The notes beneath the pieces are model-generated. The model made no database searches, was not told the DNA's origin, and worked only from the letters and a program-made list of their open reading frames with translations. The translations under genes were made by a program, and so were the position numbers. Below, in pieces: positions 21,779 to 33,200 of a stretch of 64,000 nucleotides of DNA. Numbering within the stretch: the first letter of the stretch is position 1; the number at the start of each line of letters is the position of its first letter. Source of the stretch: Agapetus fuscipes (lineage: Eukaryota > Arthropoda > Insecta > Trichoptera > Glossosomatidae); the NCBI GenBank assembly GCA_951799405.1, contig OX637333.1:17421960-17485959 (forward strand), written 5' to 3'.

Positions 21779-21845
21779 TGGCGCCCTTGGAGTGACATTG
21801 AGTTACGAAACGGCGCTGAAAAGGAAATCATCATAATCATCATTG
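21779..21845 (+). repeat. Retroposon 3' end with (ATC)n tail, copy 2
   Basis: Same CGCCCTTGGAGTGACATTGA...GTTACGAAACGGC block as copy 1, with a shorter tail ending ATCATCATT. This is consistent with two 5'-truncated insertions of one LINE family. Confidence 0.65.
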
Positions 21846-21980
21846 GGGAGCTCGCTAACCGCAAATATTCCAGGCAATGACTTTCAATCATTAGCTAATT
21901 TCACGTATCTAACTTTTTTTCCCTCAGACTTAAACAAGACTACATTATGTTTGATTCAAAATGTATATTCTTTCTTTTAG

Positions 21981-22413
21981 GTGTCCAAAATGTCCAACTC
22001 GCTTTGAATCATACACACGACGAGCTCAGCATTTAGCGGAAGTCCACAACCACGCACGACCTCGGTATCCATGCAAGATGTGTGAGTCCATCTATGCCAC
22101 AAGACTAGCTCTCAATCGACACATCCGAACCTTCCACTACAGGGAACGTGACCACCAATGCACCATGTGTGAAAAGACATTCTTCGACAAGAGATATCTA
22201 AAGACTCACATGCTAGTCCACACGGGAATCCGTGACTTTCCTTGCCATATTTGTGGTAAAGCATTTCTGAAGAAGTTTACGTTAACGGAGCATATCAAGA
22301 TTCACACGGGGGAAAAGAGATTCATTTGTGGGGGATGCGGGAAAGCATTTACGCAGAAATGTTCGCTGAAAATGCATATTAAGAATTATCATGAGAAGGC
22401 TGAGACTCAATGA
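21981..22413 (+). CDS. Zinc-finger gene, terminal exon with five C2H2 fingers
   Basis: Last coding exon, after a TTCTTTCTTTTAG acceptor ending at 21980. The opening G completes a serine codon with TC from 13993-13994. It encodes five C2H2 fingers: CPKCPTRFESY..., YPCKMCESIY..., HQCTMCEKTF..., FPCHICGKAF... and FICGGCGKAF..., the last followed by HIKNYHEKAETQ and stop. The linkers before the final fingers approach the TGEK type (HTGIRDF, HTGEKRF). With the upstream exon this makes eight fingers, so the protein is a probable nuclear DNA-binding regulator. The upstream domain that often precedes such arrays (for example ZAD) is not seen in the window. Confidence 0.92.
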
Positions 22414-22677
22414 AAGCATGATGAAATGGCAGGTAAAGTAATTTCAAAACAGGTAATGTATTTTACTAAAACATAGGTTGAATATCACAAGGTATTTGGC
22501 AGAGAAAAGCCCGGGGAAAAAGTTGTGCCGTCACTACTGACTACACCAGGTTACTCAACCAATATCAATATAAATGGTTATAATTTGATTTGTATAGAAC
22601 CAAAACAGCAATCCAAGACTTTTTTCAAAAATCAGATATGGTCACACAGTAAATGTTATTTTGTTTGCATATAAATC
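22414..22677 (+). other. Probable 3' UTR of the zinc-finger gene
   Basis: Sequence after the stop codon, A+T-rich and free of element motifs. No AATAAA is present before the SINE1 at 22678, so the polyadenylation site is not located. Confidence 0.45.
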
Positions 22678-22890
22678 TGTAATCTAAGTTGCAAAGATAA
22701 ATTGGCATTTAAGACTCATACTTAATGCACACACACAAGCAGACACATATAAGCTTGCGCTTACACATTCTGGATGAGTGCTTACAAAATAAATCAAACC
22801 TCGCTTGAACATAAACCTTGCGACTGCTGCCGCCTTTCCCTGAAACCGGGGTAGCATTGGCAAAAGTGAACCAAGTTTTGCAGCTGGGCA
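22678..22890 (-). repeat. SINE1 copy, 5' truncated
   Basis: AATCTAAGTTGCAAAGAT start through CAAAAGTGAACCAAGTTTTG. The final TCAAGGAA part is missing. Confidence 0.75.
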
Positions 22891-22973
22891 TTTCATTTTG
22901 AAAAAAAAAACTGAACTGCCATCTTTGATTAACTCCAATCATATTTTTGTTGGCTTAGAACCATAGTCACTAA

Positions 22974-23864
22974 GGCCCGGTAGTTTCACATTTTAAGTTA
23001 AAGTAGTTTATATAGCATATTTTATACCCGAGATATGCTATAGTAACGCCAAAACAGTATTTTGATTCCCATTTTGCCTATAGGCTATCTCTAGTATATA
23101 CCGAATATACCCAAAGTCATTCCCACGTCATTCCATTGATGCCATCGTGACAAAACTTGAAAAATGAAAAAAAAAACCTCAGATACTGCATTTGGCCACA
23201 TAAATTATATTGTAAACAGCCACGAATTCATGAAATTGTTGTCTATAGTTGTTTTTTCTAACTGTCAGATGCCATATTGACGTTCCGCCTGCAGTACATC
23301 AAGAATGATGGCATGGCGCCCGTGATATGATTAATGCTGTAGATTAATATTATAATATGATTTTAAATTATAAGTGCATAAGACATTTTAAAACTGATTT
23401 TATAGACTGTGTTGTAGATAGATTCATAAAATCCGTTTGGATTTGCTTGCCAATAATTTCAAATGTTGTGCCCAGTGAATTCTTCCGTTTTCCTACCATA
23501 TATTCCGAGACGAAATATTTTTGATTTGCACATGCAAACATAATCAGCAATTCTTTCGTCATCTGAACCGTTGCTTTCCTTGACAAAATTGAAGTAAATA
23601 TTGTGTGTTTTCTAAGGTAATAATTGAGGAAATTCGACTCAAAACAACATAGCCGCTGTAAATAACAGATGAGAAAAGACGCCATATTGGAATTAGCTAA
23701 AGCATAAAACGTATGCTCCACAAAATTGGCTAGCAAAACTATCGTTGCTATTAGACTATTTTCTTGCTAAAGGATATTTCAAAATACCGTTTTTAAGATT
23801 TTAAGCTATAGTAAGTCATTTTTATGCTATTAGGCGCGTATGCTAACGATGAAACTACCGGGCC
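22974..23864 (+). mobile_element. 891 bp MITE, GGCCCGGTAG family, copy 1
   Basis: Ends are GGCCCGGTAGTTTCA and its inverse. TAA on both sides (22971-22973, 23865-23867) is a candidate 3 bp target duplication, which would fit PIF/Harbinger. It is nearly identical to copies 2 and 3. The interior holds CATATTTTATACCCGAGATA at the left and an open frame of 122 codons on the minus strand. Confidence 0.8.
23368..23736 (-). CDS. Conserved ORF inside the GGCCCGGTAG MITE
   Basis: A 122-codon frame (NMASFLICYLQRLCC near the start, FACANQKYFVSEYMVGK in the middle, ending SVLKCLMHL). The same frame is open in copy 3 (complement orientation, about 39776-40102). In copy 2 it is broken by a one-base change near 36603. 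I do not recognise the protein. It could be a residual transposase or accessory exon, or chance openness in a young repeat. Confidence 0.3.
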   Translation of the reverse strand: MLANFVEHTFYALANSNMASFLICYLQRLCCFESNFLNYYLRKHTIFTSILSRKATVQMTKELLIMFACANQKYFVSEYMVGKRKNSLGTTFEIIGKQIQTDFMNLSTTQSIKSVLKCLMHL

Positions 23865-24207
23865 TAAGATCTGTGATTTCATCCTACTGAGGTGAATTGG
23901 AAATATTCCGACCCCATCTTTTATATGTGAAAAATACAATTTCTCTGTAAAAGAACAATAAACTTTTTTCAAAACTCATTCCCTGTTATTTTTTATTATT
24001 ATTTATCTTGGATAGCATGTTGAAAGATCCAGAATGTATTGGCTGAATGAGGTCGGTAAATTTTGGATTTTTTTCCTTGGTAAGCTTTGTCGGTGGTGTG
24101 GCCGGGGGGGCCAAGTGGGCTGATCTTTCTAGCGTATTTGAAAAAAAATAGAATAATGTTGGTTCGATTCCCGCTTGGGTCATTTGACCATAACTTTGAC
24201 CCTGGTT

Positions 24208-25146
24208 CAGGGTTTGGTAACGACATGTCGAAAATTATATTTGACACGTCACGTCGAAAATACGTGTCGAATATGTCGAAAACGTCAAAAATTTGCATCG
24301 AAAATTGAAGTTATATTTTCGTATGATTCAAATATTCCCGCCTTACTTCCCTTCATCCATTCCGTTTCCTCCTCTGCTGTCATGCGTAGTAGCTGTCTTG
24401 CCTGCGTGAAGTGGCATGAGGTTGCGTGAAGGAACAGTGTTGAGTGTCATGTCTTATTTATAGGCTATCAAGATTGGAAATTGAAGGAGTACCCGTCGTC
24501 TTCTCTAATTGAAATGTATGAAAATATTAATATCTAGACTAGATTATATAAGCCTACTTTATGTCGAGATAAATTATTTGGACAATCTATTTTAACTGGT
24601 TTCAGGACAATGTCTTCTGGTCGGCCAAGGCATTCAGGCTTAAAGCATTCTGTTCAAATCTTAATGAATATGCCAACTGGAAATTTGTACCTACACAATG
24701 TTGTAGAATTTCTTTACTTTTATGTAGGTAAAAAAACTGATCTGACCAGCTATCATTACAGTGTTTAACTGTATAGTATCTATTTTATCAAATTGATTGA
24801 CATGCCCTTTGTCAAACTGTCATTGAGTTAGCTGTGTGTTTGAGTTTATTGAATACTTTGTTTTAGCCTAGGTCAGGTTATTAAGTAGAATAAATATTTA
24901 AATGGTGCTGTTAACTTGTACCTAATGTAGATGTAGCATGTAAGAGAAAGACAATAAAAGAGGAAACAACACATTCATGTCACTAAATATGTATTTCCCT
25001 TCATTCCTACCCGAACTCCACTCACTAGTTATTTTCGATGAGTCGTTTATGTTGTAAATTCTAATTTACGACGTGTATATTCGACGCGTCAAATACTAGG
25101 TATAATACTCATTTTCGACATCAAGTATTATACCTACCCAACCCTG
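24208..25146. mobile_element. 939 bp hAT-type nonautonomous element
   Basis: Starts CAGGGTTTGGTA and ends TACCCAACCCTG. It is flanked by a perfect 8 bp duplication CCCTGGTT (24200-24207 and 25147-25154), the signature of the hAT superfamily. Subterminal inverted segments contain ATGTCGAAAAT, ATTTGACRCGTC and ACGTGTCG-like motifs. No transposase is encoded. Confidence 0.85.
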
Positions 25147-25377
25147 CCCTGGTTCAACAGATGTATTGGGTAATTATTGATTAATAATTCACTAAAATAA
25201 ACAATAATGAATTATAAATTCATGATATTAATACCTGTTTCTGGCCAGGCAGAATAGGTTGGTGAATTGCATTCCTCTTCACAAATCTATTTTAACAAAA
25301 AACGTCAGTCTTGTATGAGACTACCGTCCTTAGCAACCAATAGGTAACGAGCGTTTTAAGCTTTGCCTTCATTTTTC

Positions 25378-25510
25378 CTATCCTTGGATACCTCATTCAA
25401 TTCATTCATATCCATAAACTTTTTCATACATTTCCTTCTCTTATATTCGCTTTATATATCCCATTCTTTCACAATTTCACCAATTTGATCCAGCCATACT
25501 TTACTCGATA
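25378..25510 (-). pseudogene. Short RTE LINE fragment
   Basis: The minus strand reads like the RTE C-terminal region (KVWLDQIGEIVKEW, then CMKKFMDMNE), corresponding to about 47820-47935. It is about 130 bp with stops. Confidence 0.65.
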
Positions 25511-25559
25511 TTCGCTAAAGGTACCTAAGTATAAAAATGAATTAATTTTATTTAACCCA

Positions 25560-25850
25560 CATAAAATCATGACACAATCTCAAAACTATGAGAACTTGGC
25601 GTTTTCGTGACTTATTCCTTTGCCAAACTGCCCGTTTATGGAATGATCTACCAGTGTCTGTGTTCCCTTCCCAATTTAATCCGGTTTTATTCAAAACTAA
25701 CATCAACCGCCACTTCCTTGCAGCGCTTCACGGCAGAAGCAACAGCGCAAGCAACACCTCTGCGGCACCCTTCCAGGGTGACATAGGCCCTCAAGACTTT
25801 CAAGAATTGGGGAGCCTCCTGCACAGGTTTCCTTAAAAAAAACATAATCT
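25560..25850 (+). pseudogene. Jockey/CR1-type LINE C-terminal fragment
   Basis: Short coding remnant with ARLWNDLPVSVFPSQFNPVLF and FKTNINRHFLAAL, the characteristic end of Jockey/CR1 reverse-transcriptase ORFs (RLWNxLP...F..xxNxHL). Stop at about 25834-25836, followed by a short A-rich run. The rest of the element is absent. Confidence 0.75.
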
Positions 25851-27419
25851 TGGAATTACTTCACAGATTTAACCAAGTATGTGTATTATCTTATTTTGCA
25901 TTAAAAGAATATAAAAATAAGTTATTCGTGTTTATTTAATTTTGTGTTTGTGTCCAATTTCAAACCTCCAAATGTATGAAACGTCAAATTCAAATGGTTT
26001 TGTATGGATGGGAGACAGCCGAGACAGCAACCTCACTCAGCAACTCAACTAACATCGATTTGGAACTAAGGTAAAACCCCCAGTAGATGGCCACTTAAGA
26101 CGGCTCCATTCCGTTTCTAAACTCTCCCTAAGTTGTTTATCGGTGTATGTAGGTACCAGATGATAATGTATTTCGATGGTCTAATCCTCAATGAATTAAG
26201 AACTATAACAGATTACTTCATTTTCAAAAAGTGCATGAGTAGGAAATTTTAAAAATATATATTTTTTTTCTCTAGTAAATGGCCACTTGAAAATAATGAA
26301 AACTCAGTAGATGGCCACTTACTGTGCCAATAGTTGCCCACCCAGTTTTAATGCTATATTTTGTGTATTTACTCAAATAATCTTTCTAGAAATTCTTCAT
26401 TACAAAGAAAAAATTCTATTTTAACATCCTTGTTATAGTTTAGTCAAAATAATTAATCATTTCAGGCATATTGAATAGGTTTCGGGTTTTGCTTGTCTTC
26501 TGTGGCTCCTTTATGCGTGTTCCAACTGCTTCCTACTCATAATCTAGAATCTCAGGTGGATCTGACCACTGCTATAGCCTCCCCACTAGTGTCATGGTAG
26601 AAATTAAAGCCATATTGATAGAAACGCCTTTACAATTAGGTCAGGGTAGAATTTAGCGTCATACTTAACAATGATAAATTCACCATCTACTTTTTTTAGA
26701 GGAGTCTGACTTCTATCGCCATCATCCTCTTTTTCTTCATCTTCTATGTTCTCTTAATCAGAAGTGGCGTTTGAATCAGAAAAAGCAGAAGAGAAACTTT
26801 AATTTAGCTTTATTTAATTCCTTTTGCTTTAGCAGTTTTGATTTCTTCAGTAAGCCTGAGTGCTTTTTTTCCACTTTTTTTTTCCATCTTTGCATCTCTT
26901 TTTGCAACCGCAGCAACCACTAATATTGTCAAGCCAATCAATTCTTCATATTTTTCAGCCCCAACAAAAAGGATTTGAACAAAATAAAATTAACACTCAA
27001 AATACATAGAAGTTTACACTCGGCCAACTACTAATTTTTTTGATAGAATTGATGCTAGAAATGGGCCAACCCCCCTTGGATGACATAGTAAATAAAAATG
27101 CATTTTTATTTACTGACTTTGTTTGCAAAAACCCCACACATTGTTAGACAAAATATTGTTTCATTGAAAAGTAACAACCTACTTCAAAATTTTTAACATA
27201 CTAGACCTATTTCCTTACTTAATCACTTAAGAAATTACCCTGATTGGCTGTGGTCACAGATGCGCTAGAAGTCAAGATCAAATATCTCGAAACTCTTGGC
27301 TTCCAACATGCATGCGTTTTATTGGCACTCTTGCCAGATGAATACAAAAGGTCATAAGCTGATAATGGGTGGAAAAAACTCTTCAAATCTCTTTATTTTT
27401 CAGCATTTTCTAAAAAGTG
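25851..27419. other. A+T-rich stretch with isolated minisatellite-like motifs
   Basis: No gene recognised. CAGTAGATGGCCACTT occurs near 26081 and 26307, and the variant AGTAAATGGCCACTTG near 26274. These are reverse-strand relatives of the 18 bp minisatellite that follows at 27420. Confidence 0.6.
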
Positions 27420-27811
27420 GTCATCTACTGGTGCATGGCCATCTACTGGTGCATGGCCATCTACTGGTGCATGGCCATCTACTGGTGCATGGCCATCTAC
27501 TGGTGCATGGCCATCTACTGATGCATGGCCATCTACTGGTGCATGGCCATCTACTGGTGCATGGCCATCTACTGGTGCATGGCCATCTACTGGTGCATGG
27601 CCATCTACTGGTGCATGGCCATCTACTGGTGCATGGCCATCTACTGGTGCATGGCCATCTACTGGTGCATGGCCATCTACTGGGGCATGTCCATCTACTG
27701 GTGCATGGCCATCTACTGGTGCATGGCCATCTACTGGGGCATGGCCATCTACTGGTGCATGGCCATCTACTGGTGCATGGCCATCTACTGGTGCATGGCC
27801 ATCTACTGGGG
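27420..27811 (+). repeat. 18 bp minisatellite, about 22 copies
   Basis: Tandem CATGGCCATCTACTGGTG units with very few variants (GATG, GGGGCATG, CATGTCC). Because 18 is a multiple of three, every frame is open in both directions and gives spurious six-residue repeat proteins such as GHLLVH. Confidence 0.97.
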
Positions 27812-28154
27812 CTTTTACAATAATCTGGCCCAAAAATAATATTTGGATTCATGGAGGAAGTATTAAATGGAGGGGCTGTATATGTGATTTAGTACCAATC
27901 AACATGATTCACCGTCTTTGACACCATACACTGTTTATAATGCTGTCTCGCTCACGACATATGAAATGCTTTTCTCATTTTCTATGTAAGCAACGTGTCT
28001 CTACTCCGTCTTCAATCTATTTACATATCACCATGAAAATTATGACATCACCACGGCAACGGAACTTGTTACTAGTGTTGTTGAATGTATGAAAATATCT
28101 GATTAATTCCGGATTAAAAAATGTTCCTACCACATTGTGTACGGGATGATTTTC
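27812..28154. other. Short unannotated stretch
   Basis: Nothing recognised apart from an A+T-rich background before the SINE-A tail. Confidence 0.4.
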
Positions 28155-28480
28155 ACAAGTAATAATAATAATAATATTAGGATGATTTATTTGGTGAGCG
28201 CTGTTTTTGTGTGTATCACACCTCAAGCGCCCTCTGCGAGCTTGGTTGTCGCTGTAAAAAGCGCTAATTCTCAAGCAAGACCCAGTTGTTGTAAGGTTGG
28301 ATAGGCCTTTCAGTGACCGGTCTTTGATAAAGGTTTATGAATTTTTCAACTCAACGAAGAGCACATTCTAAATATAAATGGTATATTTTTTGTGCTCCGC
28401 CGAGATCCGAATCCACAACCTTCCGAAGTGTTGTGTGAGTCCGAAGTGTTGCCACTGGGCCTAGGACCAGTCCAAATCTA
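28155..28480 (-). repeat. SINE-A, full-length single unit
   Basis: The tRNA-like head at the right (minus-strand CCCAGTGGCAACACTTCGG A-box region, GGTTGTGGATTCGGATC B-box region) is followed by GGCGGAGCACAAAAAATATA, CAACTGGGTCTTGCTTGAG, GAGGTGTGATACACAC and a tail AAATAAATCATCCTAATATT with (ATT)n at 28158-28172. The body matches 6072-6320 and the tail matches the CR1/L2 fragment at 10760-10845. Confidence 0.8.
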
Positions 28481-28729
28481 TTATTACCAACCTATCTATT
28501 ACCGCCAGCATAGAAGTTACGTACTTCAAGAAACAAGTACTTATATATTTGAACATCACTAGCTCTAGAAATGGCTGTCACTTTCGCGAACAAAATATTT
28601 TGACAAACGAAAAATATTTTTTATCAACATTTTCATATAAAATAGTGATTAATGCAAAATATTCTTCCATATTCTATAACACATCTCCCTCTTGTTGGCA
28701 CGTTTAGAAAATACCCAGTTTGACATTTA

Positions 28730-29702
28730 GGGCCCTACCTCACCGGGATGCCATGGTGACGTCGCCGGCTACGTATCCAAACAATTCATATTACAATGTA
28801 TGACAAGTAACTCACTTGGCGACGGGTTGGCTACGTCGCCAATTTGGAAGCGTAGCCACGACTGTCGGCTCGCTATGTGGAGACTGGCGACCGTAGCGAC
28901 CTGGCGACGTCGAATGCAGCGACAAACATTTCTGATGCTTCTTCTATTTTTGACATATATGATTGCTATTAGGTAACTACAGACATAATTTCCAGTTAAT
29001 TTAAAAAATAAAAATAACCTGTGTTTTATTGTACTATTATTTTTATTTAAATTTTGTTTTTGTAACAAATTTAAATGGATTTTATGGATTTTCTTAATAT
29101 TGTATCTTGTTTTGTCAGTTCATTTCTACAAATCTCACGCGTAGTTAAAAAACTAAGAAGGATATTTTCTTAAATCTTCATATAGTTTTGAAAAAACACC
29201 ACTTCGGCTTCTTTAATCTAATCTAAGCTGCAACACATATAAGATTTATATTAAATGCATTCCCACAAGCAGATATGTATAATTTCGCGCTAACACATGC
29301 CGCATGTGGACCTACAAAATATAAAAACCCAATCTCAAATGAACATACGCCTTGCAACTCTTGCCGTCCTTCCCTGAAACAGGGGTGACATTGGCAAAGT
29401 GAACCATTTTTTACAGTATGGGTGGTCAGCCGCATAACAACCTATAAGTCAAGGAACTTCGATCTGATATAAAAGGATGGACCCATAACTTCTTAGGTTT
29501 CTTCTTTTTAAACTTTTTGCGACGCACATAATAAATAAGTGCGATTTCTTCTATGCACGAAGCGTCCATTCTCGATACGAGGAAGAACTGAACTGACAGA
29601 TGGTCGCCACTGGCTACTCCATTTGGCGACCGTAGGTAGCCAGAGGTAGCCATGGCTACGTAGCCGGCGACGTCGCCATGGCATCCCGGTGAGGTAGGAC
29701 CC
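28730..29702. mobile_element. Long-TIR MITE with TTA duplication
   Basis: Inverted ends GGGCCCTACCTCACCGGGAT and its near-inverse extend inward for over 100 bp with repeated GGCGACGTCGCC and CTACGTAGCC motifs. TTA flanks both ends (28727-28729, 29703-29705), consistent with PIF/Harbinger. A SINE1 copy is nested inside. Confidence 0.8.
29215..29455 (-). repeat. SINE1 copy nested in the 28730-29702 MITE
   Basis: Full-length. ACTTCG occurs at 29201-29206 and at 29456-29461, a probable 6 bp or longer target duplication. Confidence 0.85.
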
Positions 29703-29922
29703 TTAGATGGATTTCTTATCCAATTAGGTAACACACAGTTGGAAGGTTACCTAAATCTAAATCTAAGCTGCAAAGATATATTGTATCATTTGAGATTCAT
29801 ATTAAATGCATTCCCACAAGCAGACATGCATAATTTCACGCTTACACATGCCGCATGTGGACCTACAATATAAAAAACCCAATCTCAAATGAACATAAGC
29901 CCTGCAACTCTTGCCGACCTTC

Positions 29923-30182
29923 TGTGATGTATTTTGGGGATGTTTATTGTGGATGGGGGATATCAATCAGACGAACAGATGAGTCTTGGTTTCAATGTGA
30001 TGTATTATTCCATTTCAGTGTTTACAAGGCGAGAGACAAAACCAGACTGACCAGTGAAGCAGTAATAATATCTACCTACTAATATTATATAACCATAACT
30101 CCAATAATATTATGTTACAATAATACATTACCTTATATGATATTACCTACTCTAAATAATCATATTATAATTATACATTACA
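29923..30182 (-). repeat. 3' LTR of the Ty3/gypsy element
   Basis: On the minus strand it starts TGTAATG and ends CATCACA. A TATAATTATAATATG segment near its start may act as a core promoter. Appears identical to 34752-35011. Confidence 0.95.
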
Positions 30183-30192
30183 CCTCCCTCAC
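30183..30192 (-). other. Polypurine tract
   Basis: Minus-strand GTGAGGGAGG directly abuts the 3' LTR, the expected primer for plus-strand DNA synthesis. Confidence 0.75.
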
Positions 30193-30292
30193 TAAATGGC
30201 GAATCTACATTACATTATATCATACTTATCATACTTATCATTATATCATATTATATCAATAAAAATTATATCTTATAAAATTTCATCTTCTT

Positions 30293-33200
30293 TCATCTTG
30301 GGTACCGCAGGCGGTTCTCCCCCCTCGGACGCAGGCGCTCCGACCATGGTTGGAACCTGGAAACACCCGAGTCATTAGAGATCTGTCCTGCCTCATCCAA
30401 CAGCTGACCCAACCCCAGGTCATTGTCAGACTCATCCTCCCAAGACACCTTTCTTCCGGAAATCTGATCATGATGTCTCTTCCAAATCTGATTTCCAGCC
30501 TTTACCAAGTAAATCCTGTTTCCCAATATTTTAAATATAATGCATGGAACCCACTTCCCTACATTTCTGAAATCCTTAGTCATTACCTTTTGTCCAATTC
30601 TGAATAGTCCTTTAATCTTTCTTCCCCTGTAATTCCTTTGTTGATTTTCCTGATTTCTCTTTTTAAAAACACATACCTTTCTCCCCGTCTTTTTAAATGA
30701 TTTCTCCCCAGGCACTACTGTATCAAAAATGGATCTTATTTTTCTACCTATCATAAGCACGCTCGGCTCCATCCCTGTTGCTAATGATGGTGTATTTCTA
30801 TGATCTACTAAAAATTCCAAAAGCTTATCTTCATAATCGTTAGGAAACATACCATTTTTCATAATTTTTTTTAAAAAACTTTTTGTTGTTTTTACCGTAT
30901 TCTCCGCCAAACCGTTTGACGCTGGGTGATTTACTGCTGAAGTTAAATGCTTAATATTTAAATTTTTGCAAAACCTTTGAAAATCTACTGATGTAAATGC
31001 CGTACCATTATCCGTTACAATGCAACTTGGAATACCTAACACTGAAAATATTCTCTTCAACTCTCTAATTGTATGCCTTGCATCAATTTTATCAACTTTT
31101 ACAGCATCTATCCAATTTGATGCTGCGTCTACTACGACTAAAAAATATTTTCCTGCTAGCGGCCCGAAAAAATCTAAATGTATCCTTTTCCAGATATGTT
31201 GTTCTACCGGCCAACTTTTCAACTCGACTTTATCTGGAGATCCCATATTTCTTGCACATTGCGTACATTCTCTCACTGTTTTCTCAATTTCTGTATTCAT
31301 CCCTAACCAAAAAAAATAATTTCTAGCCAAAGTTTTCGTTTTTACAATTCCCATGTGAGATTTGTGAATAAACTTCAAAATATCTTCCCTTAATGCCAAT
31401 GGTATTACCAATCTGTTTTCATAAAATAAACAATCATTTGATTCGCTTAACTTTTCTCTTAAAAACCACCATTTTACCAATCCATTTGTCATTTTGGATT
31501 TATTTGGCCACCCTGTTTTTAAATACTCTTTTATCTCACAAATGACCTTGTCATTACGAGATGCTTCCTTGATGCATTCTACATTTAAATTTGTTTCTAC
31601 TGCAATACAGTTTAAAAATTCTCCTTCAACATCCTCAATGTTTATCTCATTTATGATCTCAATATTATCTTCCCCCTCATTATCCGTACTACTCATTGGT
31701 AACCTCGACAAAAAATCTGCTTTATTATCCTTTGACGGAACATATTCAATAGTATAATCAAATCCTTGCAAAATTAATGCATATCTTTGTAATCTATTAG
31801 CTGCCAGTATAGGTATGTTTTTATGTTCACCCAAAATGTGAACCAATGGCTTGTTGTCGCAAACTAGAATAAACTGCCTCCCATAAATATATTGAAAAAA
31901 CTTTTTTAATGCGAATATAATAGCACATGCCTCTTTATCTAAAATAGAATATTTTTTCTCTGTATTCGACAAAGTTCTACTCGCATACGCAATTGGTCTT
32001 TCTAATCCGTTCTCGTATTGATGACAAATTATCGCCGATAGACCTTGGTCACTTGCGTCAGTAATTACCTTCACCGGTAACTCTGGATTATAATGTACCA
32101 GAATCCTATCGGAGACTAAAATAGCTTTAACTTTATCGAAAGCTAATTGACATTCTTTTGTCCAGCTAAATTTTGCTCCTTTTTCTAATAGCTTGTACAA
32201 CGGCTGCAAAACGCTAGCTAAATCTCTTATAAAAATTCTATAATAATTTATTGCACCTAAAAAAGAGCGTACCTCCGATATGTCACTTGGAGTTTTCAAG
32301 TTTTTTATAGCTTCAACTTTATGTTGAAGTGGTTTCACACCATCCCTCGATATTTGAAATCCCAAATATTCAACTTCTGTCAACCCAAATTCACATTTTT
32401 GTAAATTAACACTAAATCCACTACGTTCTAAACGCTTAATTACCTCTTCCGTTGCCTTCTCCAATTCTTGCAATGTATTCCCATAAATTAACAAATCATC
32501 CATAAATGCTATCGCATCCAACCCTTGAATTGCCGAATATAAAGCTCTGCTAAATATCGCTGGTGACGTCGTGAGACCAAAAGGAAGTACCTTGTACCTA
32601 AATAACCCAAATGGTGACGAAATCACACAAAGATTTCTCGACTCCTCCGACAACCTAATTTGAGAAAAAGCATTTCTCAAATCTAATTTTGCATAAAATT
32701 TTGCTCCATTTACTCTATTTATTAAATCTTCCACTCTAGGTAACGGGTACTTTATTTTTTTTAACATTGGATTCAAAGTATTTTTAAAATCGGCACATAT
32801 TCTGATTTCATCATTTTTTTTTTTCACAATCACTATTGGACTTGCCATTTCACTAGTCTCTACTTTCTCAATAATACCTTCTTGTAACATGCGATCTATT
32901 TCTTTTTCTACCCTTATTCTCAAATTAAAAGGAATTGGCCTCGGGTTAACAAATTTTGCCTTAAAGTCTTTTATAACTTCTATCTCCGCTTCAAAATTTT
33001 TAAAAGTACCTGCTTTACTCTCAAAAACAGCTGGATATTTTTTTCTCATACTAGAAAAAAAATCTGCATTATAATTCGTATTATTATTTCCTACTGAATA
33101 AATATTATCGCTAACATTGAATGAATTTATTTTAAAAGTATTCAAAAAATTCCGACCTAATAAAGAAGACGACCCTTTATATACAACAATTATTTCTATG

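Noticed and set aside
27296..27852. Long overlapping ORFs in four frames (GHLLVH, APVDG, SRWPCT and MAIYWC repeats)
   Set aside because: All are consequences of an 18 bp minisatellite whose unit length is a multiple of three. No start context, splice site or non-repeat coding sequence supports a protein.
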